A stretch of DNA of 50,515 bases from Pelagibacteraceae bacterium (GCA_002718135.1 PBDN01000006.1:1-50515), one strand, 5' to 3'. Shown: positions 16,240 to 26,957, counted from the first letter of the stretch. Made by a program: numbers and translations. Notes: a model not told the origin generated them from the letters alone.

Positions 16240-16967
16240 TATTTAGCAACTATAAAAAATTCTTTATTTCCCTTGGGGCCTTTTATTGGGCTTTCTAAAA
16301 TTTTTAACACATTTAATTTGCAAACTAAAATAAACCAATTTTTAATTTCATTACAAATTTGAATATGAACATCATCATCTTTTACAATACCTTTTTTTAA
16401 ATATTTTTTATTTACTTCAAATTGAGGCTTAATAAGTGCAATAATAAAAGAGTTATTTTTTAAAAATTTAAGATTAGGCAAAATTACCTTTTTTAAACTT
16501 ATAAAACTAACATCACAAACTAGTATATCTACTAAATCAGAAATTATATTTTTTGTAAGATATCTAGCATTGCAACTTTCAATAGAAATTATTTTTTTTT
16601 CTTTTCTTAAACTTTCATGCAACTGATTTTTACCTACATCTACAGCAAAAATTTTTTTTGCTTTATTTTTTAAAAGTACTTGGCTAAAACCCCCGGTAGA
16701 CGAACCAATATCAAGACAAATTTTATTATTAACATCAATTTCAATTTTATTAAAAACTTCAAGCAATTTCATTGCTCCTCTTGAAACCCACTCAGGATGC
16801 AAATTGCTAATTTTTATTAAAACATCATTTTCAAAACTCATACCACTTTTTGTAATTTTTTTTTTATTTACAAAAACTTGTCCAGCCATAATCATAGCTT
16901 GAGCCTTTGATCTTGAATTAATTATTTTTCTATCAACAATTAAATTATCTAATCTCTTTTTTTTCAA
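16230..16967 (-). CDS. tlyA: TlyA-family rRNA methyltransferase (S4 + FtsJ-like domains)
   Basis: The N-terminal 60 residues form an S4 RNA-binding domain ([20 protein letters not shown], then [14 protein letters not shown]). The rest is an FtsJ-like SAM methyltransferase with [28 protein letters not shown] and LIKPQFE. Family members 2'-O-methylate cytidines in rRNA. Older annotations call it hemolysin A. It overlaps dxs by 4 bp and lies in the usual alphaproteobacterial order xseB-dxs-tlyA. Confidence 0.92.
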   Translation of the reverse strand: MKKKRLDNLIVDRKIINSRSKAQAMIMAGQVFVNKKKITKSGMSFENDVLIKISNLHPEWVSRGAMKLLEVFNKIEIDVNNKICLDIGSSTGGFSQVLLKNKAKKIFAVDVGKNQLHESLRKEKKIISIESCNARYLTKNIISDLVDILVCDVSFISLKKVILPNLKFLKNNSFIIALIKPQFEVNKKYLKKGIVKDDDVHIQICNEIKNWFILVCKLNVLKILESPIKGPKGNKEFFIVAKYYK

Positions 16968-18892
16968 TTTTTACTTTGTTTTTGTTTTGAAAAATTTTGT
17001 AGATTTATTACCTTATCTTCAAATAAACTTAAGATTTTTTTTACAATTGAGTCACTATCCATACCTATTTCCTTATATTGATCATCTGAACTCATATGTT
17101 CAATAAATTTATCTGGAAAAAAAATATTTTTTATTATGCATAATGTTGGTTTTATACGCACATTATGAATATAATTTAAGACAATTGACCCAAAACCTCC
17201 AATTGAACCTTCTTCAATTGTAATAAGAAACTTATGATTATCTAGTAACATATCAATAAGTTCAGTATCAACAGGTTTTGCAAATCTTGCATCAGCTATA
17301 GTCGGATGGATATTATAGTTTTGTAATATTTTAGTTGCTTCAATACAATTATTAATTTTGGTTCCTAAATTTAAAATAGCTACTTCTTTACCCTCTTTTA
17401 AAATATAACCTTTTCCAATTTCTACAGGTAAGCTATCTATTGTGTCATCACTTAAAACACAAGTTTCTCTTGGATATCTAAAAGCAGAAGGACGGTCATT
17501 AATTAATAAAGCTGTATTCATCATTTTTATCAATTCATAATGATTGCTAGGAGCCATAACAACAAAATTCGGCAAGATTGACAAATAGCTAATATCAAAT
17601 GAACCCGCATGAGTTGGTCCATCTGCACCTACTTGGCCTGCACGATCAATTGCAAACCTTACTGGAAGTTTTTGAATTGCTACATCATGAATTACCTGAT
17701 CATAGGCTCTTTGGAGAAATGTTGAATAAATAGCTACAAAAGGCTTAAAGCCTTCTGTACATAAACCAGCAGACATTGTTACTGCGTGTTGTTCTGCAAT
17801 ACCTACATCAAAAAATCTATCTTTAAACTGCTTTTTAAAATTACTTAAACCAGTGCCTGAAGTCATTGCAGCAGTAACAGCTATAACTTTTTCGTCTTCT
17901 TCAGCTAATTTTGAAAGTGTTTCTCCAAATATCTGAGAATAAGTTTTTGTATTTAATACACTTATTGTTTGTCCAGTTTTAAGATCAAATTTATTTACAC
18001 CATGAAATTTATCTTCAGATTTTTCTGCTGGTTCATAACCTTTACCCTTTTTTGTTATACAATGTAAAAAAATTGGTTTATCAATATTGTTATCTCTAAT
18101 ATTTTCTAACACTGGAAGTAAATTCTTAAAATTATGACCATCTATAGGTCCTAAATAATAAAAACCTAATTCTTCAAACAAGGTCCCTCCTGAAACAAGA
18201 CCTTTCGAATATTCCTCAGCTTTATAAAGAGTTTTTGATAAATTATTTGGTAGTTTTTGTGAAATTTTCTTAATTATACTTCGTATGCTAGAATATGATT
18301 TTGAAGATAAAAGTTTAGTTAAATAACTACTCATTGCACCTACTGGTTGATCTATAGACATTTCATTGTCATTTAAAATTACAATTAATCTTTTATTAAT
18401 TGCTCCCGCATTGTTTAATGCCTCATAGGCAAGGCCAGCGCTTAATGCTCCATCTCCGATTACACAAATAATATTAGCATTATCATTATTAATATCTTTT
18501 GCTATTTTTATACCTAATCCTGCTGAAATTGATGTTGAACTATGTGCAGTTCCAAATGGATCATACTCACTTTCTGATCTTCTTACAAAACCATAAAGAC
18601 CATCTTTTTGTCTTAATGTTTCAATTCTATTTTTTCTTCCAGTTAAAATTTTGTGGGGGTATGACTGGTGCCCAACATCCCAAATTAATCTATCTCTTGG
18701 TGTATTAAAAACATAATGTAATGCAATTGTTAATTCAACAACACCTAAACCAGCCCCTAAGTGTCCTCCTGTTTTTGATACAGTTTCTATAGTTTTATTT
18801 CTTAATTCATCAGCAATTTCTTTTAAATCTTTTTTATTATGTTTTCTTAAATCAGATGGAAATTTTATATTTTCTAAATATTTGTAATTCAT
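16964..18892 (-). CDS. dxs: 1-deoxy-D-xylulose-5-phosphate synthase
   Basis: This ThDP enzyme condenses pyruvate and glyceraldehyde-3-phosphate to start the MEP isoprenoid pathway. It has the ThDP motif GDGALSAGLAYEALNNAG and an N-terminal SKTGGHLGAGLGVVELT segment. The pyrimidine domain carries DVGIAEQHAVTMSAGL and DRAGQVGADGPTHAGSFD, followed by a C-terminal transketolase domain. The 642-aa length is normal, with a short Lys/Gln-rich tail. It sits between xseB (6 bp upstream) and tlyA (4-bp overlap). Confidence 0.95.
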   Translation of the reverse strand: MNYKYLENIKFPSDLRKHNKKDLKEIADELRNKTIETVSKTGGHLGAGLGVVELTIALHYVFNTPRDRLIWDVGHQSYPHKILTGRKNRIETLRQKDGLYGFVRRSESEYDPFGTAHSSTSISAGLGIKIAKDINNDNANIICVIGDGALSAGLAYEALNNAGAINKRLIVILNDNEMSIDQPVGAMSSYLTKLLSSKSYSSIRSIIKKISQKLPNNLSKTLYKAEEYSKGLVSGGTLFEELGFYYLGPIDGHNFKNLLPVLENIRDNNIDKPIFLHCITKKGKGYEPAEKSEDKFHGVNKFDLKTGQTISVLNTKTYSQIFGETLSKLAEEDEKVIAVTAAMTSGTGLSNFKKQFKDRFFDVGIAEQHAVTMSAGLCTEGFKPFVAIYSTFLQRAYDQVIHDVAIQKLPVRFAIDRAGQVGADGPTHAGSFDISYLSILPNFVVMAPSNHYELIKMMNTALLINDRPSAFRYPRETCVLSDDTIDSLPVEIGKGYILKEGKEVAILNLGTKINNCIEATKILQNYNIHPTIADARFAKPVDTELIDMLLDNHKFLITIEEGSIGGFGSIVLNYIHNVRIKPTLCIIKNIFFPDKFIEHMSSDDQYKEIGMDSDSIVKKILSLFEDKVINLQNFSKQKQSKN

Positions 18893-18898
18893 ATTTTT

Positions 18899-19123
18899 TT
18901 ATTTAAAATCTTCTTTTTTAATTTTATTATTTTCTAATTTTATTTTTTTAATTTGCATTTCAACTTTTTTTAATTTTTCTTCACAATTTTGTTTTAGTTG
19001 CATCCCCTCCTCGTAGAGTTTTACTGAATTTTCAAGATCTACATCACCTGATTCAAGTTTATCTACAATAATTTCTAGTTTTTTAAGACTTTCTTCAAAA
19101 TTTATTTCTTTTTCTTTGTTCAT
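18899..19123 (-). CDS. xseB: Exodeoxyribonuclease VII small subunit
   Basis: This 74-residue helical protein has the family signature FEESLKKLEIIVDKLESG near residue 9, followed by LENSVKLYEEGMQLKQNCEEKL. XseB multimers bind XseA to make the single-strand exonuclease VII. xseA is not in the window. It lies 2 bp after the small membrane protein gene and 6 bp before dxs. Confidence 0.93.
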   Translation of the reverse strand: MNKEKEINFEESLKKLEIIVDKLESGDVDLENSVKLYEEGMQLKQNCEEKLKKVEMQIKKIKLENNKIKKEDFK

Positions 19124-19125
19124 TA

Positions 19126-19413
19126 TTATTTATTAGTTATAATTTGTTTGCTTTTATCATTTACATTATAAATTAATGCATAAATAGTTTCTTCTTTAGA
19201 AATAGTAAATAGAATTTGTTGATTATCAATTGGTTGAATATTAATAATTTTTTCATTATTTGTTAAATTTAAACTATGCTTGTTAATAGATATTTCTGCA
19301 TTTTTTTGATTTTTTGTTAATTTAAGATAAAATCCATATATAAGTGCACTAAAACAAAAAAATATTAATATTGCCAATATAATAACTATAAATTGAAGTA
19401 ATTTTTTAGACAT
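19126..19413 (-). CDS. Small single-pass membrane protein (DUF6476-like, uncertain)
   Basis: This is a 95-residue protein with one N-terminal transmembrane helix (about 6-30) preceded by Lys-Lys and a roughly 60-residue beta-rich soluble domain. Short single-helix proteins of this shape (DUF6476 in some annotations) occur next to rluD and rpoH in alphaproteobacteria; I match by shape and context, not by a firm motif. Its ATG lies on the same CATG as the rluD start in the opposite direction. Function unknown. Confidence 0.7.
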   Translation of the reverse strand: MSKKLLQFIVIILAILIFFCFSALIYGFYLKLTKNQKNAEISINKHSLNLTNNEKIINIQPIDNQQILFTISKEETIYALIYNVNDKSKQIITNK

Positions 19414-20383
19414 GGATCAAATTTATAATATTAAAATAAATATTAATAAAGAATTAAGTTTAAAAAGACTAGATAAGGTACTTTCATACAAAATCCAAGA
19501 CATTTCACGTACTAAAATTAAAATGTTAATACAAAATGGTAATGTTAAAAAAAACAATGTAATTTACAAAGATCCTTCGTATTTAGTTAAAGAAGGAGAA
19601 ATTTTTAAAATATCTGCATTAAAAGAAAAGCAAATAATTTTTGAACCAGAAGATATTGATTTAGATATATTTTATGAAGATGAGGAATGTTTAGTTGTAA
19701 ACAAATCAGCTGGAATGGTAACTCATCCTGCCCCTGGTAATAATACGGGAACTCTTGTGCATGCATTATTAAATCATACTAAAAATCATCTGAGTGGTAT
19801 TAATGGTATCATTAGACCGGGTATTGTTCATCGCTTAGATAAAGATACGAGTGGATTGATAGTTATTGCAAAAAATGACCATATGCACAATGAATTAGCA
19901 AAGCAATTTAAATTACATACTATTAATAGAAAATATCATGCAATAGTTTGGGGATTTCCTAAAAATCAGATAATCGAAGGATATGTTGAAAGAAATAAAA
20001 TAAATAGAAAAAAAATGAGTTTAAACAAAAAAGGTTCTGGTAAGTATTCAAAAACTAAAATTTTAGTTAAAAAAAATTATGGTAATTCTAGCCTAATTGA
20101 ATGTGAATTATTTACTGGAAGAACACACCAAGTTAGGCTTCATATGAAATCTATCAATTGTCCTTTGGTTGGAGATAAGCTGTATGGAAAAAGTAAAATT
20201 GATCAATATACTAAAGACAAGAAAAATTTATCTAAATCTATGATTCTAAAAAATTTTAATAGACATGCATTACATGCATTTCACCTTAGCTTCTATCATC
20301 CAAAAAAGAAAAAAATATTAAAATTTAACAGCAGTTTACCTAGAGATATGAGTGATCTACTCAAATTTTTACTAAAATATTAA
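19412..20383 (+). CDS. rluD: 23S rRNA pseudouridine synthase RluD (RluA family)
   Basis: The enzyme isomerises uridines in helix 69 of 23S rRNA. It has an S4 domain at about 15-75 (LKRLDKVLSYKIQDISRTKI), the catalytic motif GIVHRLDKDTSGLIVIAK with its Asp near residue 145, and the closing FTGRTHQVRLHMKSINCPLVGD motif. Length is 323 aa. Start ATG 19412 shares bases with the divergent start at 19413, so its promoter must lie inside the neighbouring gene. rpoH follows after 31 bp, a conserved alphaproteobacterial pair. Confidence 0.92.
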   Translation: MDQIYNIKININKELSLKRLDKVLSYKIQDISRTKIKMLIQNGNVKKNNVIYKDPSYLVKEGEIFKISALKEKQIIFEPEDIDLDIFYEDEECLVVNKSAGMVTHPAPGNNTGTLVHALLNHTKNHLSGINGIIRPGIVHRLDKDTSGLIVIAKNDHMHNELAKQFKLHTINRKYHAIVWGFPKNQIIEGYVERNKINRKKMSLNKKGSGKYSKTKILVKKNYGNSSLIECELFTGRTHQVRLHMKSINCPLVGDKLYGKSKIDQYTKDKKNLSKSMILKNFNRHALHAFHLSFYHPKKKKILKFNSSLPRDMSDLLKFLLKY

Positions 20384-20414
20384 TATATAAATTTTAATAT
20401 GATATAAGCAAAAA

Positions 20415-21266
20415 ATGAATTTACCAATTTTATCATCAGAGGGTAGTTTAGCTATTTATCTTCAGGAAATAAAAAAGTTTCCTATACTAACAGCTGAAGA
20501 AGAATATATGCTAGCTAAAAGATTTAAAGAGCATGGTGATACAAAAGCAGCGCATAAACTTGTTACAAGTCACCTGCGCTTAGTTGCTAAAATTGCAATG
20601 GGGTATAGAGGTTATGGTTTGCCAGTTACGGATTTAATTTCAGAGGGGAATGTTGGAATAATGCAAGCTGTAAAAAGATTTGATCCAGAAAAAGGTTTTA
20701 GACTTGCAACATATGCAATGTGGTGGATTAGGGCACAAATACAAGAGTACGTACTTCACAGTTGGTCTTTAGTTAAAATAGGAACGACAGCGGCTCAAAA
20801 AAAATTGTTTTTCAATTTAAAAAAATTAAAAAATCAATTATCATCTATTGATTCAGGTGATCTATCACCTGAAAATGTTAGAGAAATAGCTTCCAGACTT
20901 GATGTAAAAGAAGGTGAAGTAGTCGATATGAATAATCGACTTTTTTCAGGAGATCAATCTTTAAATGTTCAAGTTGGAAATGAAGGTGATACAGAATGGC
21001 AAGATATGCTTGTTGATTCTAATGATACTCAAGATAAAACAATAGAAAAAAGAAATGAATTTCTTTTCAGAAAAAAAATATTCGAAAAATCCATAAATAT
21101 TTTAAACGATAGAGAGAAAGAAATAATTAAATATAGAAAACTAATTGAAAAACCATTAAAACTTGAAGAGCTCAGTCAGAAATTTAATATTAGTAGAGAA
21201 AGAGTTAGGCAAATTGAAGAAAAAGCGCTTGAAAAGTTAAAGAAAGAAGTATTAAATTTTACTTAA
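20415..21266 (+). CDS. rpoH: RNA polymerase sigma factor RpoH (sigma-32)
   Basis: This is a heat-shock sigma factor of 283 residues. Region 1.2 begins at LAIYLQEIKKFPILTAEEEYMLA. Region 2 has HLRLVAKIAMGYRGYGLPVTDLISEGNVGIMQA and FATYAMWWIRAQIQEY-like residues. The RpoH-box area shows SWSLVKIGTTAAQKKLFFNLKKLK, and region 4 ends SRERVRQIEEKALEKLK. Family members direct transcription of chaperone and protease genes; ftsH, a classic RpoH regulator and target, is 4 kb away. The last 15 bp overlap the convergent purA. Confidence 0.94.
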   Translation: MNLPILSSEGSLAIYLQEIKKFPILTAEEEYMLAKRFKEHGDTKAAHKLVTSHLRLVAKIAMGYRGYGLPVTDLISEGNVGIMQAVKRFDPEKGFRLATYAMWWIRAQIQEYVLHSWSLVKIGTTAAQKKLFFNLKKLKNQLSSIDSGDLSPENVREIASRLDVKEGEVVDMNNRLFSGDQSLNVQVGNEGDTEWQDMLVDSNDTQDKTIEKRNEFLFRKKIFEKSINILNDREKEIIKYRKLIEKPLKLEELSQKFNISRERVRQIEEKALEKLKKEVLNFT

Positions 21267-22538
21267 CAAATTAAATCTGTCTATTGTATGATTTCTATCT
21301 GGTCCGGAAGAAATTACTGCAATCCTTGTTTCGATTAATTGCTCTATATATTTTATATATTGTTTGGCATTCTTTGGAAGTGATGACCAAGTAGTAATTC
21401 CAAAAGTTGATTCTTGCCACCCATTTAGAGATTTATAAACTGGTTCAATTTTTTCTTGCAAATATTCATCAAAAGGAAAATAATCATATGTTTTTTTTCC
21501 AATTTTGTAACCTACACATATTTTTATTTTTTCTAAATCATCCAAAACATCTAATTTTGTTAAAACAATATTTTTTACACTGCTAATTTTAATTGATTGT
21601 TTAACTAATACTGAATCAAACCAACCACATCTTCTTTTTCTTTTCGTAACAGTACCTATCTCCATACCTTTTTTTGCTAAATATTTACCTATATTATTTT
21701 TTAATTCTGTTGGAAAAGGACCTGAACCTACTCTTGTGGTATAAGCTTTAGTTATTCCAAAAATCTTGTTATTACTCCTTTCTCCAAAACCCGATCCAGC
21801 AAAAATTTGACCAGAAGAAGTATTAGATGAAGTTACATAGGGATATGTTCCAAAATCAATATCTAACAATGCCCCTTGGGCACCTTCAAAAACAATACAT
21901 TGTTTTTTTTTACCTGCATCATTAATTAACTTCCAGACGGGTGAGCTATATTTTGTTATTTTTTTAGAAATTAATAAAAGTTCTTTATACATTTTTTCTT
22001 TGTTAAAATTATAATTAAATTTTTTAAGTCTTGGCAAATGAAATTTTACAATAGAATTAATTTTTTTTTTCAAAAGTTTGGGATATTTTAGATCACATAA
22101 TCTGATAGCTCTTCTACCTACTTTATCTTCATAAGCAGGCCCTATTCCCTTTTTCGTAGTGCCAATAATTTTATTTCCTCTACTAAGCTCATTTATTTCA
22201 TCAATTATTTTGTGAATTGATAAAATTAAACATACGTTTTCTGCAATAAAGAAATTTGATTTATTAATATCAATTCCTTTTTTTTTTAAAATTTTAATTT
22301 CATTTATCAGAGCTACAGGATCTAAAACTACTCCATTACCAATAAAGCATTTTTTTCCTCTTATAATTCCAGAAGGTAGTAAATTTAATTTATATTCTTT
22401 ATTTTTAATTTTAATTGTATGTCCAGCATTATTACCACCTTGAAATCTTACTACCAAATCAGCTTTTGATGAAAACCAATCAACAATTTTTCCCTTTCCT
22501 TCATCACCCCACTGTGTTCCAATTATTGTATAAAACAT
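21252..22538 (-). CDS. purA: Adenylosuccinate synthetase
   Basis: The enzyme converts IMP, aspartate and GTP to adenylosuccinate in AMP synthesis. It shows the GTP P-loop GDEGKGK (11-17) and QGGNNAGHTI. Further on are GTTKKGIGPAYEDKVGRRAIR and the VGSGPFPTEL loop. The C-terminal part carries the TVTKRKRRCGWFDSV segment. The 428-aa length is full. It directly follows hisZ with no gap and converges on rpoH with overlapping ends. Confidence 0.95.
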   Translation of the reverse strand: MFYTIIGTQWGDEGKGKIVDWFSSKADLVVRFQGGNNAGHTIKIKNKEYKLNLLPSGIIRGKKCFIGNGVVLDPVALINEIKILKKKGIDINKSNFFIAENVCLILSIHKIIDEINELSRGNKIIGTTKKGIGPAYEDKVGRRAIRLCDLKYPKLLKKKINSIVKFHLPRLKKFNYNFNKEKMYKELLLISKKITKYSSPVWKLINDAGKKKQCIVFEGAQGALLDIDFGTYPYVTSSNTSSGQIFAGSGFGERSNNKIFGITKAYTTRVGSGPFPTELKNNIGKYLAKKGMEIGTVTKRKRRCGWFDSVLVKQSIKISSVKNIVLTKLDVLDDLEKIKICVGYKIGKKTYDYFPFDEYLQEKIEPVYKSLNGWQESTFGITTWSSLPKNAKQYIKYIEQLIETRIAVISSGPDRNHTIDRFNLLSKI

Positions 22539-23660
22539 TTATATTTTTAATATTTTAGATTTTTCTAAATAATAACTACATCCATATTTCTTAGCATCAC
22601 TAACAATATCAGAAGATTCTTCAAATATGGAAAATATTACATATCCATCATTAGTTAATTTGTTTTTAAGTTCTTCAGAAATATCGAATGGTGCAAGAAT
22701 TTTTTTTGCTGAATTTTTAAAAGAAGAAGCTCTCAAAACAGTATCCATGTAACATGTAAAACCAGTAGCTGTTTCAGACTTTCCATTATTTATAATAGAG
22801 TAACGTCCTCCACTAGCTACTTCACCCCTTACATCTTTTGCAAAAAATGTAAATTTTATACCGTCATAATAATTTTTATCATTAGTTTCTTCAGTTTCTA
22901 AAAGATCTAAATTTATTTTATTAATATTAAAACTCTCCAAATATTTTACTAATTGTCTAATTTTGTAAATTTCCTTTTTTTGTTTTTCATCTTTTAATAA
23001 TTTATCTAAATTTGAATTTATTTTTTTAAAGTTACCATTGCAACTAAATATATTATACAAATGCTCTTTATCTTTATCATTCTCTAAAATACTTAATGAA
23101 TAATTAATATCTTTAATTTTTATTGCTTCTAAAAGTTCATTATAGTTCATTGTTTTATTCATTTTTTTTATAAAATTTTGTAAAAAAATTTTAGAAGATA
23201 AATCAATATTAATTTCATTAATACCTATTTTATTAAGTGCAGAATAAGCCAATTTAATAATTTCAATATCAGCATAAATATTATCAGATCCTATTATTTC
23301 AGCACCAACTTGTAAGAATTGTCTTTCAGGTCTTAACATAGTACCTTTTTTTCTTACAACTTCTCCATAATAACACAATTTTAAAGGCCTTTTTTTATTT
23401 ATCAATCTTGAAGATACAATTCTTGCAATTTGTGGTGTGATATCATTCCTTATTTTCAATAGATCTTCATTTTTTTTTGAAAGTATTAAAAAATTATTTT
23501 TCTCTTCATTGTTTGCATATTCTAAAATTGGCGCTTTAACTAAGTCAAAACCATTTATTTTAAAAAAATTAATTATAGAATTTTTATATTCGTGCTCTAC
23601 ATAAGCATCAAAACTTACATTATCAGTAAATCCAGGAGGAATTAAATGATTATTACTCAA
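22539..23660 (-). CDS. hisZ: ATP phosphoribosyltransferase regulatory subunit HisZ
   Basis: This is a class II aminoacyl-tRNA-synthetase-like protein of 373 residues: HLIPPGFTDNV at the start, motif 2-like RNDITPQIARIVSSRL and LRPERQFLQVGAEIIGSD, and a late GGRYSIIN segment. It lacks a HisRS anticodon-binding domain, which separates HisZ from HisS. HisZ activates the short-form HisG in histidine synthesis; hisG is not here. It is in the glmM-hisZ-purA strand group, overlapping glmM by 8 bp. Confidence 0.85.
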   Translation of the reverse strand: MSNNHLIPPGFTDNVSFDAYVEHEYKNSIINFFKINGFDLVKAPILEYANNEEKNNFLILSKKNEDLLKIRNDITPQIARIVSSRLINKKRPLKLCYYGEVVRKKGTMLRPERQFLQVGAEIIGSDNIYADIEIIKLAYSALNKIGINEINIDLSSKIFLQNFIKKMNKTMNYNELLEAIKIKDINYSLSILENDKDKEHLYNIFSCNGNFKKINSNLDKLLKDEKQKKEIYKIRQLVKYLESFNINKINLDLLETEETNDKNYYDGIKFTFFAKDVRGEVASGGRYSIINNGKSETATGFTCYMDTVLRASSFKNSAKKILAPFDISEELKNKLTNDGYVIFSIFEESSDIVSDAKKYGCSYYLEKSKILKI

Positions 23661-25008
23661 AATAAGACCTTATTTTTTTTTCTAAAATTTCGGCAGTGTC
23701 TTTAACTGCATTTTTTTCAAGTCCCTCTACCAAAATCCTTATTAATGGTTCAGTTCCAGAAAATCTAATTAGAGATCTCATTCCTTTTTTTGTAATTTTT
23801 TTCTCTTTTGATAATTTTTTTACTTTTACCACTAAATTGTTATTCAAGATTTTATATGGTATATTTTTTTTAACTTGAAAATAATTTTTATACAAATTGA
23901 AAAGATCACTTGATCTTGAAGAAGTTTTTGACATAATTTCAATTATTTTAAGAGCTGCTAAAATACCGTCTCCAGAATTTGAATATTTTGAAAGAATAAT
24001 ATGACCAGATTGTTCACCACCAATTTCACAATTATTTTTTCTCATACTATTAATAACATTAATGTCTCCAACTTCTGTTCTTTTAAGTTTTAATTTTAAA
24101 TTTCTAGTTAAGTATTCTTCAAATCCTAAATTTGACATCACAGTAGTAACAATATGATATTTTTTTTTAGAAATATTTTTTTTTAATAAATACTTACAAA
24201 ATACGGCAAGTATCATATCGCCATCAATTTCATATCCATTATTATCTACAGCAATCAATCTATCTCCATCACCATCAAATGCAAATCCAATATCAGCTTT
24301 ATTTTTTAAGACTTTACTTATCAAACTATTTATATTTGTAGCTCCACAATTTTGATTAATATTATTGCCACTAGGTTTATTGTTAATAACTATTATATTG
24401 TGACCTAATTCCCGAAAAAGTTTTGGCGCTATATTATATGTAGCTCCGTTGGCACAGTCTAAAACAATTTTATATTTTTTATTCTTAATTTTTTTATTCA
24501 GAGTATTTTTTAAAAATTTCGAGTACTTTTTAGCAGCGTTTTCTAATCTTAATGCCTTACCTGATTTATAATCACATTTAGCAATTTTTGAATATTTATT
24601 TTTATTTAAAACTATTTCCTCAACCTTTTTTTCAACTTGCGAATTTAATTTAAAACCATCAGAATTAAAAAATTTTAGTCCATTATATTCATAGGTATTG
24701 TGTGAAGCTGTAATCATAACACCAATGTCAGCCTTTAGAGATTTTATAAAAAAAGGTACTGCAGGAGTAGGTAAAGGACCAATCAATATAACATTCATAC
24801 CCATAGAAATAAATCCAGCAGTAATAAGTGGCTCATATAAATATCCTGATAATCTTGTATCTTTACAAACTACTACTCGTGCACTGGAATATTTTTTTTT
24901 TCTTAATAAATATGAAACTGTTTTTGAAATTCTAAGACAGGTTTCAGCTGTTAATGGTTCCTGATTCACTAAACATCTTATACCATCAGTACCAAAAATT
25001 TTACCCAT
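23653..25008 (-). CDS. glmM: Phosphoglucosamine mutase
   Basis: GlmM interconverts glucosamine-6-phosphate and glucosamine-1-phosphate for peptidoglycan and LPS. The 451-residue chain starts GKIFGTDGIR, has the phosphoserine loop ITASHN (Ser102), the metal loop FDGDGDR, the sugar loop EIGGEQSGH and the phosphate-binding RFSGTEPLIRILVEG. It lies downstream of ftsH, as in many proteobacteria, with 47 bp between. Confidence 0.95.
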   Translation of the reverse strand: MGKIFGTDGIRCLVNQEPLTAETCLRISKTVSYLLRKKKYSSARVVVCKDTRLSGYLYEPLITAGFISMGMNVILIGPLPTPAVPFFIKSLKADIGVMITASHNTYEYNGLKFFNSDGFKLNSQVEKKVEEIVLNKNKYSKIAKCDYKSGKALRLENAAKKYSKFLKNTLNKKIKNKKYKIVLDCANGATYNIAPKLFRELGHNIIVINNKPSGNNINQNCGATNINSLISKVLKNKADIGFAFDGDGDRLIAVDNNGYEIDGDMILAVFCKYLLKKNISKKKYHIVTTVMSNLGFEEYLTRNLKLKLKRTEVGDINVINSMRKNNCEIGGEQSGHIILSKYSNSGDGILAALKIIEIMSKTSSRSSDLFNLYKNYFQVKKNIPYKILNNNLVVKVKKLSKEKKITKKGMRSLIRFSGTEPLIRILVEGLEKNAVKDTAEILEKKIRSYFE

Positions 25009-25055
25009 GGTCCTTTTTATTGAAATAATTAAAAAAAATAAAGTTTTTTGAGAAA

Positions 25056-26957
25056 TTAATTAGCTTGTTGAGTAGCTTCTCCACCTGTTTTTGGAACTGA
25101 AGGTGAGACTGTAGGAGGTTGATTTAAGTCATTATCAAATTCATCTCTTGAGGGTTTGATACCATTAATTAGATCTTTTATCTCATCACCAGATAATGTT
25201 TCATATTCTAAGAGACCTTTAGCAACAGTATGCAATTCCTCAATATTATCTTTTAAAATTTTCCTACAATTTTTTTCAGCTTCTTCAGCAAGTGCTCTCA
25301 CTTCATCATCTATAATTTTAGCAGTAGAGTCTGAAACATTTTTTGATTGAGCTACTGAATGTCCTAAAAAAACTTCTTCACTATCACTATTATATCTCAA
25401 TCTCCCCAATATTTCACTCATACCCCACTCAGTGATCATTTTTTTTGCTAGATTTGTAACCATTTGAATATCACTTGCAGCACCATTTGTAATTTTATCT
25501 TTACCAAAAATTATTTCTTCTGCAATTCTTCCTCCTGTTGCAATAAGTAAATGCGCTTTCATTTGATCTTTTCTCATAGCTAATTGATCTTTTTCAGGTA
25601 ATCTCATAACCATACCTAAAGCTCTTCCCCTCGGTATTATTGTTGCTTTATGAATTGGATCGGAAGCAGGTGAGTGAAGAGTGGCAACAGCGTGTCCCGC
25701 TTCATGATATGCCGTAAGTTTCTTCTCTTCTTCTGTCATTACCATTGATCTTCTTTCAGAGCCCATCATTACTTTATCTTTAGCATTTTCAAAATCTTCA
25801 AGTGTTACCATTCTTTTATTTTTTCTTGCTGCTAAAAGAGCAGCTTCATTTACTAAATTTGCTAAATCTGCTCCTGAAAAACCAGGTGTCCCTCTTGCGA
25901 TTATTTTTGAGTCAAATTTAGGAGAAACTTTTATTTTTTTAATATGTACTTTTAAGATTTTATCTCGACCAATTATATCAGGATTAGATACTGAAATTTG
26001 CCTATCAAATCTTCCAGGTCTTAACAATGCTGGATCAAGAACATCCGGTCTATTTGTAGCAGCCACAATAATAACACCTGCATTAGCTTCAAAACCATCC
26101 ATTTCTACTAACAGTTGATTTAATGTTTGTTCTCTCTCATCATTTCCACCTCCTAAACCAGCGCCTCTATGTCTTCCTACTGCATCAATCTCATCAATAA
26201 AGATTATACAAGGGGCATTTTTTTTTCCCTGTTCAAACATATCTCTGACTCTGCTAGCACCAACTCCCACAAACATTTCTACAAAGTCTGACCCTGAAAT
26301 TGAAAAAAAAGGAACATTAGCTTCACCTGCAATTGCTCTTGCTAAAAGAGTTTTACCAGTTCCCGGAGGGCCTACTAATAATGCACCAGTAGGTATCTTT
26401 CCTCCAAGTTTTGAAAATTTTTGGGGATCTTTTAAAAATTCAACTACTTCTTCTAATTCTTGTTTTGCTTCATCTATCCCGGCAACATCATCAAAAGTTA
26501 CTTTTCCAATTGCCTCGTTTAAAAGTTTTGCTTTTGATTTACCAAATCCCATTGCCTTACCTCCTCCAGATTGCATTTGGCGCATAAAAAAAATCCAAAC
26601 ACCAATTAAAAGCAACATAGGAAACCATGATAATAATACACTTAACATTGGATGCATTGATCTGTCAGATGGCTCGGCAGTAATTTTTACACCAGATTTA
26701 TCAAGCTTATCTACTAGGTCTGGATAATTAGGTGAATATGTTGAAAATGATCTTCCATCATCAAAATAACCTTGCACACTATTGCCAACTATATTGACTT
26801 CAGAAACATTACCACTTTCAGTAGCAGCTAAAAAATCAGAAAAGGAAATTTCAGAAGACGAATTATTATTAGCACCACTTTGAAATAAGTTAAACAAAGC
26901 GATTAAAAGTAATCCTATAATTATCCATAGAACTAAATTTTTACTGAAATTTTTCAT
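25056..26957 (-). CDS. ftsH: ATP-dependent zinc metalloprotease FtsH
   Basis: This is a membrane-anchored AAA+ protease that degrades RpoH, LpxC and misassembled membrane proteins. Two transmembrane helices (about 8-25 and 104-124) flank a periplasmic domain. The ATPase follows with Walker A GPPGTGKT (196-203), Walker [12 protein letters not shown] and the arginine-finger region RPGRFDRQ. The zinc site HEAGHAV is near residue 420. The C-terminal tail is Pro/Thr/Gln-rich. Length 633 aa is usual. tilS precedes it, 45 bp upstream. Confidence 0.96.
   Translation of the reverse strand: MKNFSKNLVLWIIIGLLLIALFNLFQSGANNNSSSEISFSDFLAATESGNVSEVNIVGNSVQGYFDDGRSFSTYSPNYPDLVDKLDKSGVKITAEPSDRSMHPMLSVLLSWFPMLLLIGVWIFFMRQMQSGGGKAMGFGKSKAKLLNEAIGKVTFDDVAGIDEAKQELEEVVEFLKDPQKFSKLGGKIPTGALLVGPPGTGKTLLARAIAGEANVPFFSISGSDFVEMFVGVGASRVRDMFEQGKKNAPCIIFIDEIDAVGRHRGAGLGGGNDEREQTLNQLLVEMDGFEANAGVIIVAATNRPDVLDPALLRPGRFDRQISVSNPDIIGRDKILKVHIKKIKVSPKFDSKIIARGTPGFSGADLANLVNEAALLAARKNKRMVTLEDFENAKDKVMMGSERRSMVMTEEEKKLTAYHEAGHAVATLHSPASDPIHKATIIPRGRALGMVMRLPEKDQLAMRKDQMKAHLLIATGGRIAEEIIFGKDKITNGAASDIQMVTNLAKKMITEWGMSEILGRLRYNSDSEEVFLGHSVAQSKNVSDSTAKIIDDEVRALAEEAEKNCRKILKDNIEELHTVAKGLLEYETLSGDEIKDLINGIKPSRDEFDNDLNQPPTVSPSVPKTGGEATQQAN

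Noticed and set aside
22539..23660. Histidyl-tRNA synthetase.
   Set aside because: The catalytic-like core is present, but the anticodon-binding domain is missing and length is that of HisZ.
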